Assembly (NCBI RefSeq): GCF_918698005.1
Contig: NZ_CAKKLJ010000003.1
Location: 1-64,000, forward strand
DNA from: Microbacterium sp. Bi121
Lineage (GTDB): Bacteria > Actinomycetota > Actinomycetes > Actinomycetales > Microbacteriaceae
DNA length: 64,000 bases
Direction: 5' to 3'
In this document: in pieces, positions 1 to 9,715 of the stretch
Numbering within the stretch: the stretch's first letter is position 1
Layout: each line of letters opens with the position of its first letter
Notes under the pieces: generated by a model
What the model saw: only the letters and a program-made list of their open reading frames with translations
What the model was told of the DNA's origin: nothing
The model's database searches: none
Position numbers and translations under genes: made by a program

Positions 1-313
1 GTGAAGGCGAGGGGGCGGGGGTGACCAGCGTCGGCGCGCGGAGGAACGGCGGAGCGGCCGGCGCTGTGCGCGTCTTCCATACGATCCCCGTCGTCTCGTC
101 GATCTCGCCCTCATCGAGCGGGTACATGTTCCAGATGCTGCTGCCGCGGAAGTCGGTGAACGGCACCACGGGGACGTCCTCCTTCCATCCGTATTCGATG
201 CCGTTATCTTCGGCATCCTGACCGTACAGGTCCAGCGGAGTGCCGCGATCGGTACAAAGCTGCACGCGCTCGATGAGCTCGCCGTTCTCGTCGTAGGCAA
301 TCCGCGGGAATAG
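1..313 (-). pseudogene. 5'-truncated remnant of an unidentified gene, running off the left edge
   Basis: The minus strand is open from an in-frame TGA at 314-316 down to base 1. The codon use is like a real gene, with residues such as YDENGELIERVQL and GSSIWNMYPL followed by a proline-rich tail. No ATG and no ribosome binding site follows the upstream stop; the first possible start is a GTG at 265, deep inside the conserved-looking part. I infer that the 5' part of the gene has been lost and that this is the C-terminal part of a larger protein that continues to the left. The family is not recognised; similar Asp/Gly/Leu-rich segments occur at the cytoplasmic or extracellular ends of Microbacteriaceae membrane proteins, but that is only a resemblance. 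Confidence 0.4.
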
Positions 314-368
314 TCAGCCCGCCGCATTGGTTGCACCTGCAAGTAAATACCTATGCAGAGGAGCCGCA

Positions 369-1289
369 ATGACCGCCACCGAGTCCGTCACCGACCGCAC
401 GCTGAACACGCAGACCGCGATGGATGCCGTGACCCTCCGCGTCGGCGACCTCGAGAACATGTCGTCGTACTACGCGAACGCGCTCGCCCTGGATCCGATC
501 GAGGAGCGCAGCCGCGGCACCGAGGTGCACCGCGTGCTCGGCCGCGGCACGACCCCGATGGTGCGGCTCATCTCGACCCCTGGTCTCCCCGCGGTCGACC
601 CGCGACAGGCCGGCCTCTTCCACACCGCGTTCCTGTTCGAGGATGCGCCAGCGCTCGCCGCCACCGTGCTCCGCGCCGCGCAGGACAACCGAGGCCACTT
701 CACCGGCTCGAGCGACCACCTTGTGAGCGAGGCCTTCTACTTCACCGACCCGGAGGGCAACGGCATCGAGCTGTACGTCGACCGCGGCCGTGACCAGTGG
801 CAGTACGTGAACGGCGAACTGCAGATGTCGACCCTGTACCTCGACCCGAACGCCTACCTCCAGCAGCACCTCGACCAGCAGACGGTCGACTCCGTCGCCA
901 AGCAGGCCGGAACCGTCGGGCACGTCCACCTGCAGGTCGGCGACATCGAGACCGCCCGCGCCTTCTACGTCGACACCCTCGGATTCGAGACCACGGTCGG
1001 CAGCTACCCCGGCGCCCTGTTCGCCTCCGCAGGCGGGTACCACCACCACGTCGCCATGAACACGTGGAACAGCGCCGGCGCCGGCCCCCGCGCCGCGCAG
1101 CTCGGCCTGGGCGATGTCGCCATCACGGTCCCCGGCCGCGAAGACCTCGAGGCCCTCGTCGCCCGCCTGAAGGCACGCGGTCTGCAGTTCGCCGACGACG
1201 GCCGCGCCGTCACCGTCACCGACCCGTGGAACACCCAGGTCACGATCGCCCTCCCCGGTGCGGGCGTCGACGAGGTGCTGGGGCGATGA
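369..1289 (+). CDS. VOC-family ring-cleavage dioxygenase-like protein (CatE/MhqO type)
   Basis: A 306-residue protein with two vicinal-oxygen-chelate modules, roughly residues 17-120 and 175-300, each opening with a VGD(L/I)E segment (LRVGDLENMSSYY and LQVGDIETARAFY). Metal-binding candidates are the His in GLFHTAF, the Glu in GNGIELYVD, the His of VGHVHLQV and the HHH cluster of GGYHHHVAMN. The family includes catechol and hydroquinone extradiol dioxygenases such as Bacillus CatE and MhqO. I chose the ATG at 369 because AGGAGC sits just upstream; a TTG at 327 would add 14 poorly supported residues. It starts an operon with a hydrolase and a flavin oxidoreductase through ATGA overlaps, which suggests aromatic or quinone detoxification. 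The exact substrate is unknown. Confidence 0.82.
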   Translation: MTATESVTDRTLNTQTAMDAVTLRVGDLENMSSYYANALALDPIEERSRGTEVHRVLGRGTTPMVRLISTPGLPAVDPRQAGLFHTAFLFEDAPALAATVLRAAQDNRGHFTGSSDHLVSEAFYFTDPEGNGIELYVDRGRDQWQYVNGELQMSTLYLDPNAYLQQHLDQQTVDSVAKQAGTVGHVHLQVGDIETARAFYVDTLGFETTVGSYPGALFASAGGYHHHVAMNTWNSAGAGPRAAQLGLGDVAITVPGREDLEALVARLKARGLQFADDGRAVTVTDPWNTQVTIALPGAGVDEVLGR

Positions 1290-1921
1290 CTCCGGCCGCG
1301 ATCGTATCCGAGGACTTCGCCGGCGACGCGACCGCCGTCGCCCTCTTCCTGCACGGGTACGGCTCGAACGAGCGCGATCTGACCGCCCTGGCGTCGGCTC
1401 TTCCCGACGGGATGCCGTGGGCCTCTCTGCGTGCGCCGATCGAAGTGGCGCCGGGCGGACACGCCTGGTTCCGGATCGTGACGCCAGGGCATCCTGATCA
1501 GGACGCGCTGGATGCCGCGACCGGCGCGATCCGGTCGTGGGTCGATGCTGCCGTTCCGAGTGCTGCGCGCATCGTGCCGATCGGCTTCTCGCAGGGCGGG
1601 CTCATGGCCACTCAGTTGCTGCGCACGGCACCGGAGCGCGTGCACGCACCGGTCGTCCTCGGCGGATTCGTCGCGGCCGGCGAGCAGAAGGCGGATGCAG
1701 CGCTGCGCGAATCGCGCCCTGCGATGTTCCTCGGCCGCGGCGCGGATGACCAGGTGATCGCGCCGGCCGCTGTCGAGCGCACCGACGCCTGGGCACCGGT
1801 GCACACGACCCTGGACGCCCGCAGCTACCCCGGCCTCGGCCATGGCATCGACGCGCGCATGCTCGCCGACGTGCAGGCGTTCCTCGCTCGCGTCGGATCC
1901 CCCCAGGATCACACCGCATGA
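1286..1921 (+). CDS. alpha/beta hydrolase, phospholipase/carboxylesterase family (MhqD-like)
   Basis: A 211-residue cytoplasmic serine hydrolase. The oxyanion/early motif LFLHGYGSNE, the nucleophile elbow GFSQGG, the acid in GRGADDQVI and the His in PGLGHGID form the complete catalytic triad of the phospholipase/carboxylesterase family (Abhydrolase_2). The start ATG at 1286 overlaps the stop of the VOC gene as ATGA, so translation is probably coupled. In Bacillus and Staphylococcus, a hydrolase of this type (MhqD) is paired with a VOC dioxygenase in the quinone-responsive mhq operons. The same pairing here supports hydrolysis of a ring-cleavage or quinone adduct product, but the substrate is inferred from context only. 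Confidence 0.85.
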   Translation: MTPAAIVSEDFAGDATAVALFLHGYGSNERDLTALASALPDGMPWASLRAPIEVAPGGHAWFRIVTPGHPDQDALDAATGAIRSWVDAAVPSAARIVPIGFSQGGLMATQLLRTAPERVHAPVVLGGFVAAGEQKADAALRESRPAMFLGRGADDQVIAPAAVERTDAWAPVHTTLDARSYPGLGHGIDARMLADVQAFLARVGSPQDHTA

Positions 1922-2949
1922 CCCCTCCGTTCGAGATCGGCATCTTCACGTTCGGCGAGCTGAGCCGCACCTCGGACGGCCGGTTCGCCGACCCTGCCGT
2001 TCGCCTCGAGCAGCTCCTGGAGTGGGCGCGCGTCGCCGACCAGGCAGGCCTCGACGTGTTCGGCGTCGGTGAGCACCACCGGCCCGACTTCGCGGTCTCG
2101 TCCCCGCAGATGGTGCTCGCCGCCGCAGCGCGCGAGACCGAGAGCATCCGCCTGACGAGCACGGTCACCGTGCTCTCGAGCGCCGACCCCGTGCGCCTGC
2201 ACGAGGAATTCGCGACGCTCGACCTGCTCAGCGGCGGTCGCGCCGAGATCACAGCAGGACGCGGTGCCTACATCGAGTCGTTCCCGCTGTTCGGGCAGGA
2301 CCTGCAGCGCTACGACGAGTACTTCGACGACCGCCTCGACCTGCTGCTCGCGGCCCGCGAGAGCAGCGACATCACCTGGTCGGGCACGACGCGGGCTCCG
2401 CTTGCGGACGCCGGCGTGTACCCGCGTCCGCAGCAGGAGAAGCTCCCGGTCTGGATCGCGGTCGGCGGCACTCCGGCCTCCGCCGCCCGCGCCGGCTCCC
2501 TCGGACTGCCGATGTACCTCGCGATCCTCGGCGCCCCGCCGCGATTCCGCGGGCTCGCGGCACTCCACCGCGAGTCGGCCGCCGCGGCGGGGCTCGCCGC
2601 ACCGCAGCTGGGCGTGACCTCGCACTTCCACGCCGCCGAGACGACGCAGGCCGCGCGCGACGCATTCTTCCCGCACTACGCCGCCTACTTCGCCGAGAAC
2701 ATGCCGCGCGCAGGTCAGCTCGACCGCGACACCCTCGACACCTGGGCGGATCCAGGCGGAGCGCTGTTCGCGGGCAGCCCTGCGGAGATCACCGACAAGA
2801 TCCTGTGGGAGCACGAGATGCTCGGCCACACGCGCTTCCTCGCGCAGGTCGGCCTCGGCGGCATCAGCCAGCGCGACACGCTGCGCTCGATCGAGCTGCT
2901 TGCGACCGAGGTGCTGCCCGAGGTGCGCAAGGCGCTCCGCCCGGCCTAG
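1918..2949 (+). CDS. LLM-class flavin-dependent oxidoreductase
   Basis: A 343-residue luciferase-like monooxygenase. It begins with the family pattern (F)EIGIFTFGEL, has the GEHHRPDF motif near residue 60, and the SGGRAEITAGRGAYIESFPLFG stretch typical of LLM enzymes that use FMN or F420. The ATG overlaps the preceding stop (ATGA), making it the third gene of the operon. It is full length even though an IS481 element begins two bases after its TAG stop: the stop lies inside the duplicated target CCTAGC, so the insertion left the coding sequence intact. It may oxidise the same aromatic substrate as its two neighbours. Confidence 0.85.
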   Translation: MTPPFEIGIFTFGELSRTSDGRFADPAVRLEQLLEWARVADQAGLDVFGVGEHHRPDFAVSSPQMVLAAAARETESIRLTSTVTVLSSADPVRLHEEFATLDLLSGGRAEITAGRGAYIESFPLFGQDLQRYDEYFDDRLDLLLAARESSDITWSGTTRAPLADAGVYPRPQQEKLPVWIAVGGTPASAARAGSLGLPMYLAILGAPPRFRGLAALHRESAAAAGLAAPQLGVTSHFHAAETTQAARDAFFPHYAAYFAENMPRAGQLDRDTLDTWADPGGALFAGSPAEITDKILWEHEMLGHTRFLAQVGLGGISQRDTLRSIELLATEVLPEVRKALRPA

Positions 2950-2950
2950 C
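2945..2950. repeat. target-site duplication CCTAGC, left copy
   Basis: CCTAGC lies immediately left of the IS481 terminal repeat and matches the copy at 4053-4058. Its palindromic CTAG core supplies the TAG stop of the plus-strand oxidoreductase (2947-2949) and also the TAG stop of the minus-strand transposase (2946-2948). It fits the NCTAGN target known for IS481 of Bordetella. Confidence 0.9.
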
Positions 2951-3938
2951 TGTGATGTCCGGGCAGGTTGTTGATTCTGCTGACGGGCGCGGCTCCGACT
3001 GCGGAGTGGTGCCTGTGATGATTGTAGAAGTGCAGCCAGCCGGGTAGCGCGTCTCGGCGTTCGGATTCGGATCCGTAGAAGCTGGCGTAGGCCCAGCCGT
3101 CGGCGAGGGTGCGGTGGAAACGCTCGATCTTGCCATTGGTCTGTGGACGATAGGGGCGGGTGCGTTTGTGTCGGACGCCGAGCATGACGCAGGCATCGCG
3201 CCATGCGTAGGAGCGATAGGCCGACCCGTTGTCGGATAAGACACGCTCGACGGTGACGCCGCGGTCTGCGAACCAGGCGACGGCGCGTGTGAGGACGCCG
3301 ATCGCCGTGTCGGCTTTCTCGTCGGTGCAGATCTCGGCGTAGGCAACGCGGGAGTAGTCATCGATGACGGTGTGCACGAATGCGGTGCCGATGTTCGGGT
3401 GACCTTTGCCGGTTCTTCCCGTGCGCAGTGCCGTCGTTGCCTTGTGCTTGTCCCCTTGCTGCTTGCCGACGAACCGCCAGCCACCGCCGTCGGGGATGTT
3501 GCCGAACTTCGTCACGTCGACGTGGATCATCGCCCCGGGATGGGGATGCTCATATCGGCGGATCGGTTCGCCGGTGACCCGATCGATGCGACTGAGTCGG
3601 TTGATACGGCAGCGCACCAGCACCGCATGAACAGTCGAGGCCGGGAGGCCGAGTTCTCCGGCGATCTGTGCCGGGCCGAGCCTGCGTCGCCACCGTGCTT
3701 TCACGATCCGTTTGACCAGCTCAGGAGGCGTCTTGGTAGGCATCGAACGCGGCCGGCTGGACCTGTCGATCATCCCCGCAGCCCCCTCGGCGCGAAACCT
3801 CGCCGCCCACTTGCGTGCCGTAAGCGGCGAGGTCATGAACATCTTCGCCGCGACAGTGGCAGACCAATGCTCTTCGACGATGAGCTTTGCCAGCCGCAAA
3901 CGAGCGCGCGGGGTCAGAGCAGCGTTAGCGTGGGACAC
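2946..3938 (-). CDS. IS481-family transposase
   Basis: A 330-residue transposase. Residues 1-110 hold winged-helix/HTH regions (ARLRLAKLIVEEHWS, KTPPELVKRIVKARWRR). The rve-type DDE core follows: first Asp in MIHVDVTKFG, further conserved HTVIDDYSRVAY, second Asp in VLSDNGSAY, and Glu in NGKIERFHRTL. I chose the GTG at 3938 because AGGAGG lies a few bases upstream; an earlier in-frame start at 4013 has no such site. Oddly, the last codon spans the IS boundary and the stop codon is outside the element, supplied by the CTAG of the target. The protein therefore runs through its own terminal repeat. Confidence 0.92.
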   Translation of the reverse strand: MSHANAALTPRARLRLAKLIVEEHWSATVAAKMFMTSPLTARKWAARFRAEGAAGMIDRSSRPRSMPTKTPPELVKRIVKARWRRRLGPAQIAGELGLPASTVHAVLVRCRINRLSRIDRVTGEPIRRYEHPHPGAMIHVDVTKFGNIPDGGGWRFVGKQQGDKHKATTALRTGRTGKGHPNIGTAFVHTVIDDYSRVAYAEICTDEKADTAIGVLTRAVAWFADRGVTVERVLSDNGSAYRSYAWRDACVMLGVRHKRTRPYRPQTNGKIERFHRTLADGWAYASFYGSESERRDALPGWLHFYNHHRHHSAVGAAPVSRINNLPGHHS

Positions 3939-4052
3939 GAAGGCCTCCTGTGTTGTGTGAGCGGTTTCTAGACAGCTCCACTCTCGCAACCGGAGGCCTT
4001 CACCCCTCAGCAATCACGAGCGATTCACACAACAACGTCCCTGGACATCACA
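2951..4052 (-). mobile_element. complete IS481-family insertion sequence, 1102 bp
   Basis: The ends are imperfect 23-bp terminal inverted repeats, 2951-2973 and 4030-4052, both starting TGTGATGTCC when read inward and agreeing at 20 of 23 positions. They are flanked by an exact 6-bp duplication, CCTAGC, at 2945-2950 and 4053-4058. One intact transposase gene fills the element. Identical duplications and an undamaged transposase suggest a fairly recent, possibly still mobile, insertion. Confidence 0.93.
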
Positions 4053-4058
4053 CCTAGC
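4053..4058. repeat. target-site duplication CCTAGC, right copy
   Basis: This exact second copy of the 6-bp target lies directly after the right terminal inverted repeat. Removing the element and one copy restores an uninterrupted junction from the oxidoreductase stop into the leader of the ABC operon. Confidence 0.9.
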
Positions 4059-4202
4059 CGACGCCCGCCAGAGCCCCGCAGCACGTTGCGGTCTCGTTAC
4101 AAATCGTGCGGCGGATTCGTGTTGAGGCCCCCTCGCGCGCATGATGGAGTGCATCGCCGCGTCCACCCGATGCGGCACGACCTTCACAGACGAGGGAGAT
4201 CC

Positions 4203-5843
4203 ATGTCTTCGCACATCCACAGGGGCCGCGTTGGCCTCGCCATCGGCGCGATCGGCGTCACGAGTCTGATCCTGGCCGGCTGCGCCGGCGGCGGGAACAC
4301 AGGCGACGGAGACGGCGGAGGCGGTGGCGGTGGCGGCACGGTCATCGTCGGCACCACCGACAAGGTCACCACCCTCGACCCGGCCGGTTCCTACGACAAC
4401 GGCTCGCTGGCGGTTCAGACCCAGGTCTTCCCGTACCTGGTCAACACCGACTACAACAGCACCGAGGTCGTCCCCGACCTCGCCGAGTCGGCAGAATTCA
4501 CCTCGCCGACCGAGTACACCGTCACGCTCCCCGAGGGCCTGAAGTGGGCGAACGGCAACGACCTCACATCGGCGGACGTGAAGTTCTCGTTCGAGCGCAA
4601 CCTCGCCATCGCCGACCCGAACGGCGCATCGAGCCTGCTGTACAACCTCGACACCATCGACACCCCGGACGACACCACCGTGGTCTTCCACCTGAAGACC
4701 GAGAACGACCAGGTCTTCCCGTTCATCCTCACGAGCTTCCCCGGCGCGATCGTCGATGACGAGGTGTTCGCGGCTGATGCGCTCACCCCCGACCAGGACA
4801 TCGTCGACGCGAACGCCTTCGGCGGTCCGTACACGATCACCTCGTGGGACTTCAACAAGACCGTCGAGTTCGCCCCGAACGAGAGCTACAAGGGACTCCT
4901 CGACGCCGCGGCCAACGACGGCGTCATCCTCAGCTACTACGCCGAGTCCTCGAACCTGAAGCTCGCCGTCCAGCAGGGTGACGTCGACGTCGCGTACCGC
5001 AGCCTGTCCGCCACCGACGTGGAAGACCTCGGCACGAACGACGACGTACAGGTCATCGACGGCCCCGGTGGCGAGATCCGCTACATCGTCTTCAACTTCA
5101 ACACGCAGCCGTACGGCGCGACCACCAGTGACGCCGACCCGGCCAAGGCTCTCGCCGTCCGCCAGGCCGTCGCCGACCTGATCGACCGCGACGCCATCTC
5201 CGACCAGGTCTACAAGGGCACCTACACCCCGCTGTACTCCTACGTCCCCGAGGGCTTCGCCGGTGCGACCGAGTCGCTGAAGGGTCTCTACGGTGACGGC
5301 AACGGAGCACCGGATGCCGACAAGGCCAAGGCCGCGCTGGAGGATGCCGGCGTCACCGTCCCGGTGAAACTGAGCCTGCAGTACAGCCCCGACCACTACG
5401 GCCCGTCGTCCGGCGACGAGTACGCGCTGATCAAGTCGCAGCTCGAGGACAGCGGCCTGTTCTCGGTCGACCTGAAGTCCACCGAGTGGGTCCAGTACTC
5501 CGAGGACCGCACGGCGGACGTCTACCCGGCGTACCAGCTCGGGTGGTTCCCGGATTACTCCGACGCCGACAACTACCTCACGCCGTTCTTCCTCAAGGAG
5601 AACTTCCTGGGGAACCACTACGACAACGCCGAGGTCAACGACCTCATCCTGAAGCAGGCGGTCGAGGCCGACCCCGACACCCGCACCGCGGACATCGAGA
5701 AGATCCAGGACCTTGTGGCCAAGGACCTGTCGACGGTTCCGTACCTGCAGGGGGCCCAGGTGGCCGTCGCCGGCAAGAGCGTGGACGGCGTCATCCTCGA
5801 CGCGTCGTTCAAGCTCCGCTTCGCTCCGATCACCAACAACTAG
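4203..5843 (+). CDS. ABC transporter substrate-binding lipoprotein, family 5 (peptide/opine/nickel type)
   Basis: A 546-residue exported solute-binding protein. The ATG at 4203 follows GAGGGAGA. The signal peptide ends in the lipobox LAGC (Cys about residue 24), followed by a flexible Gly/Asp-rich linker that includes eight glycines, then the SBP_bac_5 body from TVIVGTTDKVTTLDPAGSYD onward. It should be tethered to the outer face of the membrane and feed the two permeases encoded downstream. Ligands of this family range from di- and oligopeptides to sugars and opines, so the substrate cannot be named. It is the first gene of a four-gene importer operon, separated from the permeases by a strong hairpin. 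Confidence 0.88.
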   Translation: MSSHIHRGRVGLAIGAIGVTSLILAGCAGGGNTGDGDGGGGGGGGTVIVGTTDKVTTLDPAGSYDNGSLAVQTQVFPYLVNTDYNSTEVVPDLAESAEFTSPTEYTVTLPEGLKWANGNDLTSADVKFSFERNLAIADPNGASSLLYNLDTIDTPDDTTVVFHLKTENDQVFPFILTSFPGAIVDDEVFAADALTPDQDIVDANAFGGPYTITSWDFNKTVEFAPNESYKGLLDAAANDGVILSYYAESSNLKLAVQQGDVDVAYRSLSATDVEDLGTNDDVQVIDGPGGEIRYIVFNFNTQPYGATTSDADPAKALAVRQAVADLIDRDAISDQVYKGTYTPLYSYVPEGFAGATESLKGLYGDGNGAPDADKAKAALEDAGVTVPVKLSLQYSPDHYGPSSGDEYALIKSQLEDSGLFSVDLKSTEWVQYSEDRTADVYPAYQLGWFPDYSDADNYLTPFFLKENFLGNHYDNAEVNDLILKQAVEADPDTRTADIEKIQDLVAKDLSTVPYLQGAQVAVAGKSVDGVILDASFKLRFAPITNN

Positions 5844-5850
5844 CGTGTCT

Positions 5851-5889
5851 GGCCGTCGGGTGTGCGTCGTATGCGCACACCCGACGGCC
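5851..5889 (+). promoter_or_regulatory. strong intergenic hairpin between binding-protein and permease genes
   Basis: A perfect 16-bp stem (5851-5866 with 5874-5889) has a 7-base loop and no T tract after it. It lies eight bases downstream of the binding-protein stop and 17 bases before the permease start. Such hairpins commonly stabilise the upstream message or limit read-through, giving more binding protein than permease; that role here is inferred. Confidence 0.6.
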
Positions 5890-5906
5890 GACGCCTGTAT
5901 TTCGTC

Positions 5907-7010
5907 ATGACGACAGATATCTCCGTCCCGGCGGCCGGCCCCGCGCCCGCTGCCCCCGCATCGCCCACCGCACGTCGCCGACCGAGCAGCGGAAGCTCGC
6001 TCGGACGCTACGTGCTCGTGCGGTTCCTGCTGATGATCCCCACGGTGCTGATCCTGGTCACCGTGGTGTTCTTCCTCATCCGTCTCACCGGCGACCCGAT
6101 CACGGCTGCCCTCGGCGGCCGGTTGCCTGCCGATCAGCTCGCGCAGCGCATCCACGAGGCCGGTTACGACCGGCCGATCCTGGTGCAGTACTTCGAGTAC
6201 CTCGGGCAGATCCTCACCTTCAACTTCGGTACCACCATCACCGACCGCCAGCCGGTCGTCGACGTGCTCGTCACCTACGGCGGCGCCACGCTCGAGCTGG
6301 TCTGCTACGCGCTGATCGTCGCCTTCGCCGTCGGCATCCCGTTCGGCATGATCGCCGCCGCGAAGCGCGACCGCTGGCCGGATGCCGCTCTGCGCGTCTC
6401 GGCGATCCTGTTCTACGCCACCCCGGTTTTCTTCTCCGGTCTCGTGGCGAAGCTCATCTTCTCGGTGTGGCTCGGCTGGCTGCCGGTCTCGGGCCGCGCG
6501 AACGTGCGAACGGAGGTCGCCCTCAACCGCAGCGGCGGAACCGGGATCTACCTGATCGATGCGATCGCCTCCGGCAATCCCGCCTACATCCAGGACGTGC
6601 TCCTGCACGCCGTTCTTCCCGCCATCACGCTGGGTCTCCTCACCGCCGGCATCTTCCTGCGGCTGGTGCGCACCAACGTCATCGGCACGTACAACATGCC
6701 GTACATCGATGCGGCTCGTTCACGCGGAGTCGGCGAAGGGCGACTCGTGCGCAAGCACGCGTACCGTCCCGCACTGATCCCGATCATCACGGTCATCGGC
6801 CTGCAGATCGCGCTCATGCTCGGCGGCGCCGTGCTGACCGAGACCACGTTCGAGTGGAAGGGCCTCGGTTTCCAGCTCGCGGCCTACCTGAGCGCACGCG
6901 ACTTCGTCGCCGTGCAGGGCATCGTCGCGATGATCGCGATCATCGTCGCGGTGACGAACTTCATCGTCGACATCGTCGCGGCCTTCATCGACCCGAGGGT
7001 GAGGTACTGA
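5907..7010 (+). CDS. ABC transporter permease (DppB/OppB type)
   Basis: A 367-residue inner-membrane permease. After a 45-residue Ala/Pro-rich cytoplasmic tail, the first membrane segment (YVLVRFLLMIPTVLILVTVVF) begins, followed by the large OppB-type periplasmic loop and at least five further helices. The binding-protein-dependent transport signature is the segment around DAARSRGVGEGRLVRKHAYR. I used the ATG at 5907; the frame is open from 5862 but that start would lie inside the hairpin. It pairs with the next permease to form the channel. Confidence 0.87.
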   Translation: MTTDISVPAAGPAPAAPASPTARRRPSSGSSLGRYVLVRFLLMIPTVLILVTVVFFLIRLTGDPITAALGGRLPADQLAQRIHEAGYDRPILVQYFEYLGQILTFNFGTTITDRQPVVDVLVTYGGATLELVCYALIVAFAVGIPFGMIAAAKRDRWPDAALRVSAILFYATPVFFSGLVAKLIFSVWLGWLPVSGRANVRTEVALNRSGGTGIYLIDAIASGNPAYIQDVLLHAVLPAITLGLLTAGIFLRLVRTNVIGTYNMPYIDAARSRGVGEGRLVRKHAYRPALIPIITVIGLQIALMLGGAVLTETTFEWKGLGFQLAAYLSARDFVAVQGIVAMIAIIVAVTNFIVDIVAAFIDPRVRY

Positions 7011-7011
7011 C

Positions 7012-8000
7012 ATGGCGAGCAACAGCTTCTTCGCACGACTCCCCGTGATCCGTCAGCTCCGTCAGAGCGTCGGTCTTCAGCGCGGGATGCTGGTCGCCGG
7101 TCTCGTCCTGACCGGCATCTTCCTGATCTGCGCCATCTTCGCGCCGCTGCTCGCACCGTACGCGTACAACCAGCTCAAAGGTGAAGACGGCAACTTCGGT
7201 GCCCAGCAGGCACCGAGCGCCGCGCACCTGCTCGGTACGACGGTCGGTGGGTACGACGTCCTCTCTCGCGTGATCTGGGGTGCGCAGACCGCGCTCATGG
7301 TCATCATCGTGGCCGTCGCCCTCTCCGTCGTCATCGGCGTGCTGCTCGGACTCGTCTCCGGCTACCTCGGGGGCTGGGTCGACCGGATCCTCGTCGTCGT
7401 CGCCGATGCGATCTACGCGTTCCCGACGCTTCTGCTGGCGATCGTCGCCGCGATCGCGATCTCGGGCGGCCAATCGGGTCTCTGGCCCGGCGTCATGGCC
7501 GCTGCCGTCTCGATCACCGTGGTGTTCGTGCCGCAGTACCTCCGCGTCGTTCGGGCAGAGGTCGTGCGGGTGAAGGCCGAGGCGTTCGTCGAGTCGGCCA
7601 GGGTCATCGGTGCGTCGAACGGACGCATCATGTTCCGCCACGTGCTGCGCAACTCCACCAGGACGCTGCCGCTGATCGTGACGCTCAACGCCTCCGAGGC
7701 GATCGCCACGCTCGCCGCCCTCGGCTTCCTCGGCTTCGGCATCGAGCCGACGGCCGCCGCCGAGTGGGGGTACGACCTCAACAAGTCGATCAGCGACGTC
7801 GCAGCCGGCATCTGGTGGACAGCGGTCCCGCCAGGGCTCGCAATCGTGTTGGCGGTGCTCGGCATCACCCTCATCGGCGAGAGCCTGAACGACCTCGCCG
7901 ACCCGCGGCTGCGGGCCCGCCGCCGTGCGAGCAAGACGCCCGCCGATGCCGTGGCGGCGACGCAGCCGGTCGCACGTGAAGACCTGGGAGAGGTGCAGTG

Positions 8001-8001
<1 letters not shown>
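7012..8001 (+). CDS. ABC transporter permease (DppC/OppC type)
   Basis: A 329-residue permease with an N-terminal OppC_N segment (RGMLVAGLVLTGIFLICAIFAPLLAPYAYN), the LLGTTVGGYDVLSRVIWG motif typical of DppC, and a C-terminal transport-permease domain with the EAA-like loop ESARVIGASNGRIMFRHVLRN. The start ATG lies one base after the previous stop. It forms a heterodimeric channel with the preceding protein. The last 25 residues are a charged cytoplasmic tail. Confidence 0.88.
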
Positions 8002-9629
<1,628 letters not shown>

Positions 9630-9639
9630 CCCCGCTGCC

Positions 9640-9704
9640 GAGAAACCATTTCCAGCACGAGACACCACCTCAAGGGGTGTTTCTCGGGCTGGAAGTGGTT
9701 TCTC
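9640..9704. repeat. 65-bp palindromic extragenic element, copy A (also a likely bidirectional terminator)
   Basis: It starts GAGAAACCA and ends TGGTTTCTC, with inner arms GAGACACCAC... and ...GGTGTTTCTC, so it folds into one long hairpin. A homologous element of the same 65-bp length lies at 44946-45010. Here it sits between convergent genes (ABC operon and TetR gene), where it can end transcription from both sides. Confidence 0.72.
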
Positions 9705-9715
9705 GCGGGCGGGCG

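Noticed and set aside
4014..6608. Very long open frame (864 codons) on the minus strand opposite the ABC importer genes
   Set aside because: It is low-complexity in charged residues (Asp/Arg/Val-rich), runs antisense to genes with clear family motifs, and has no ribosome site. It is a by-product of high GC at third codon positions.
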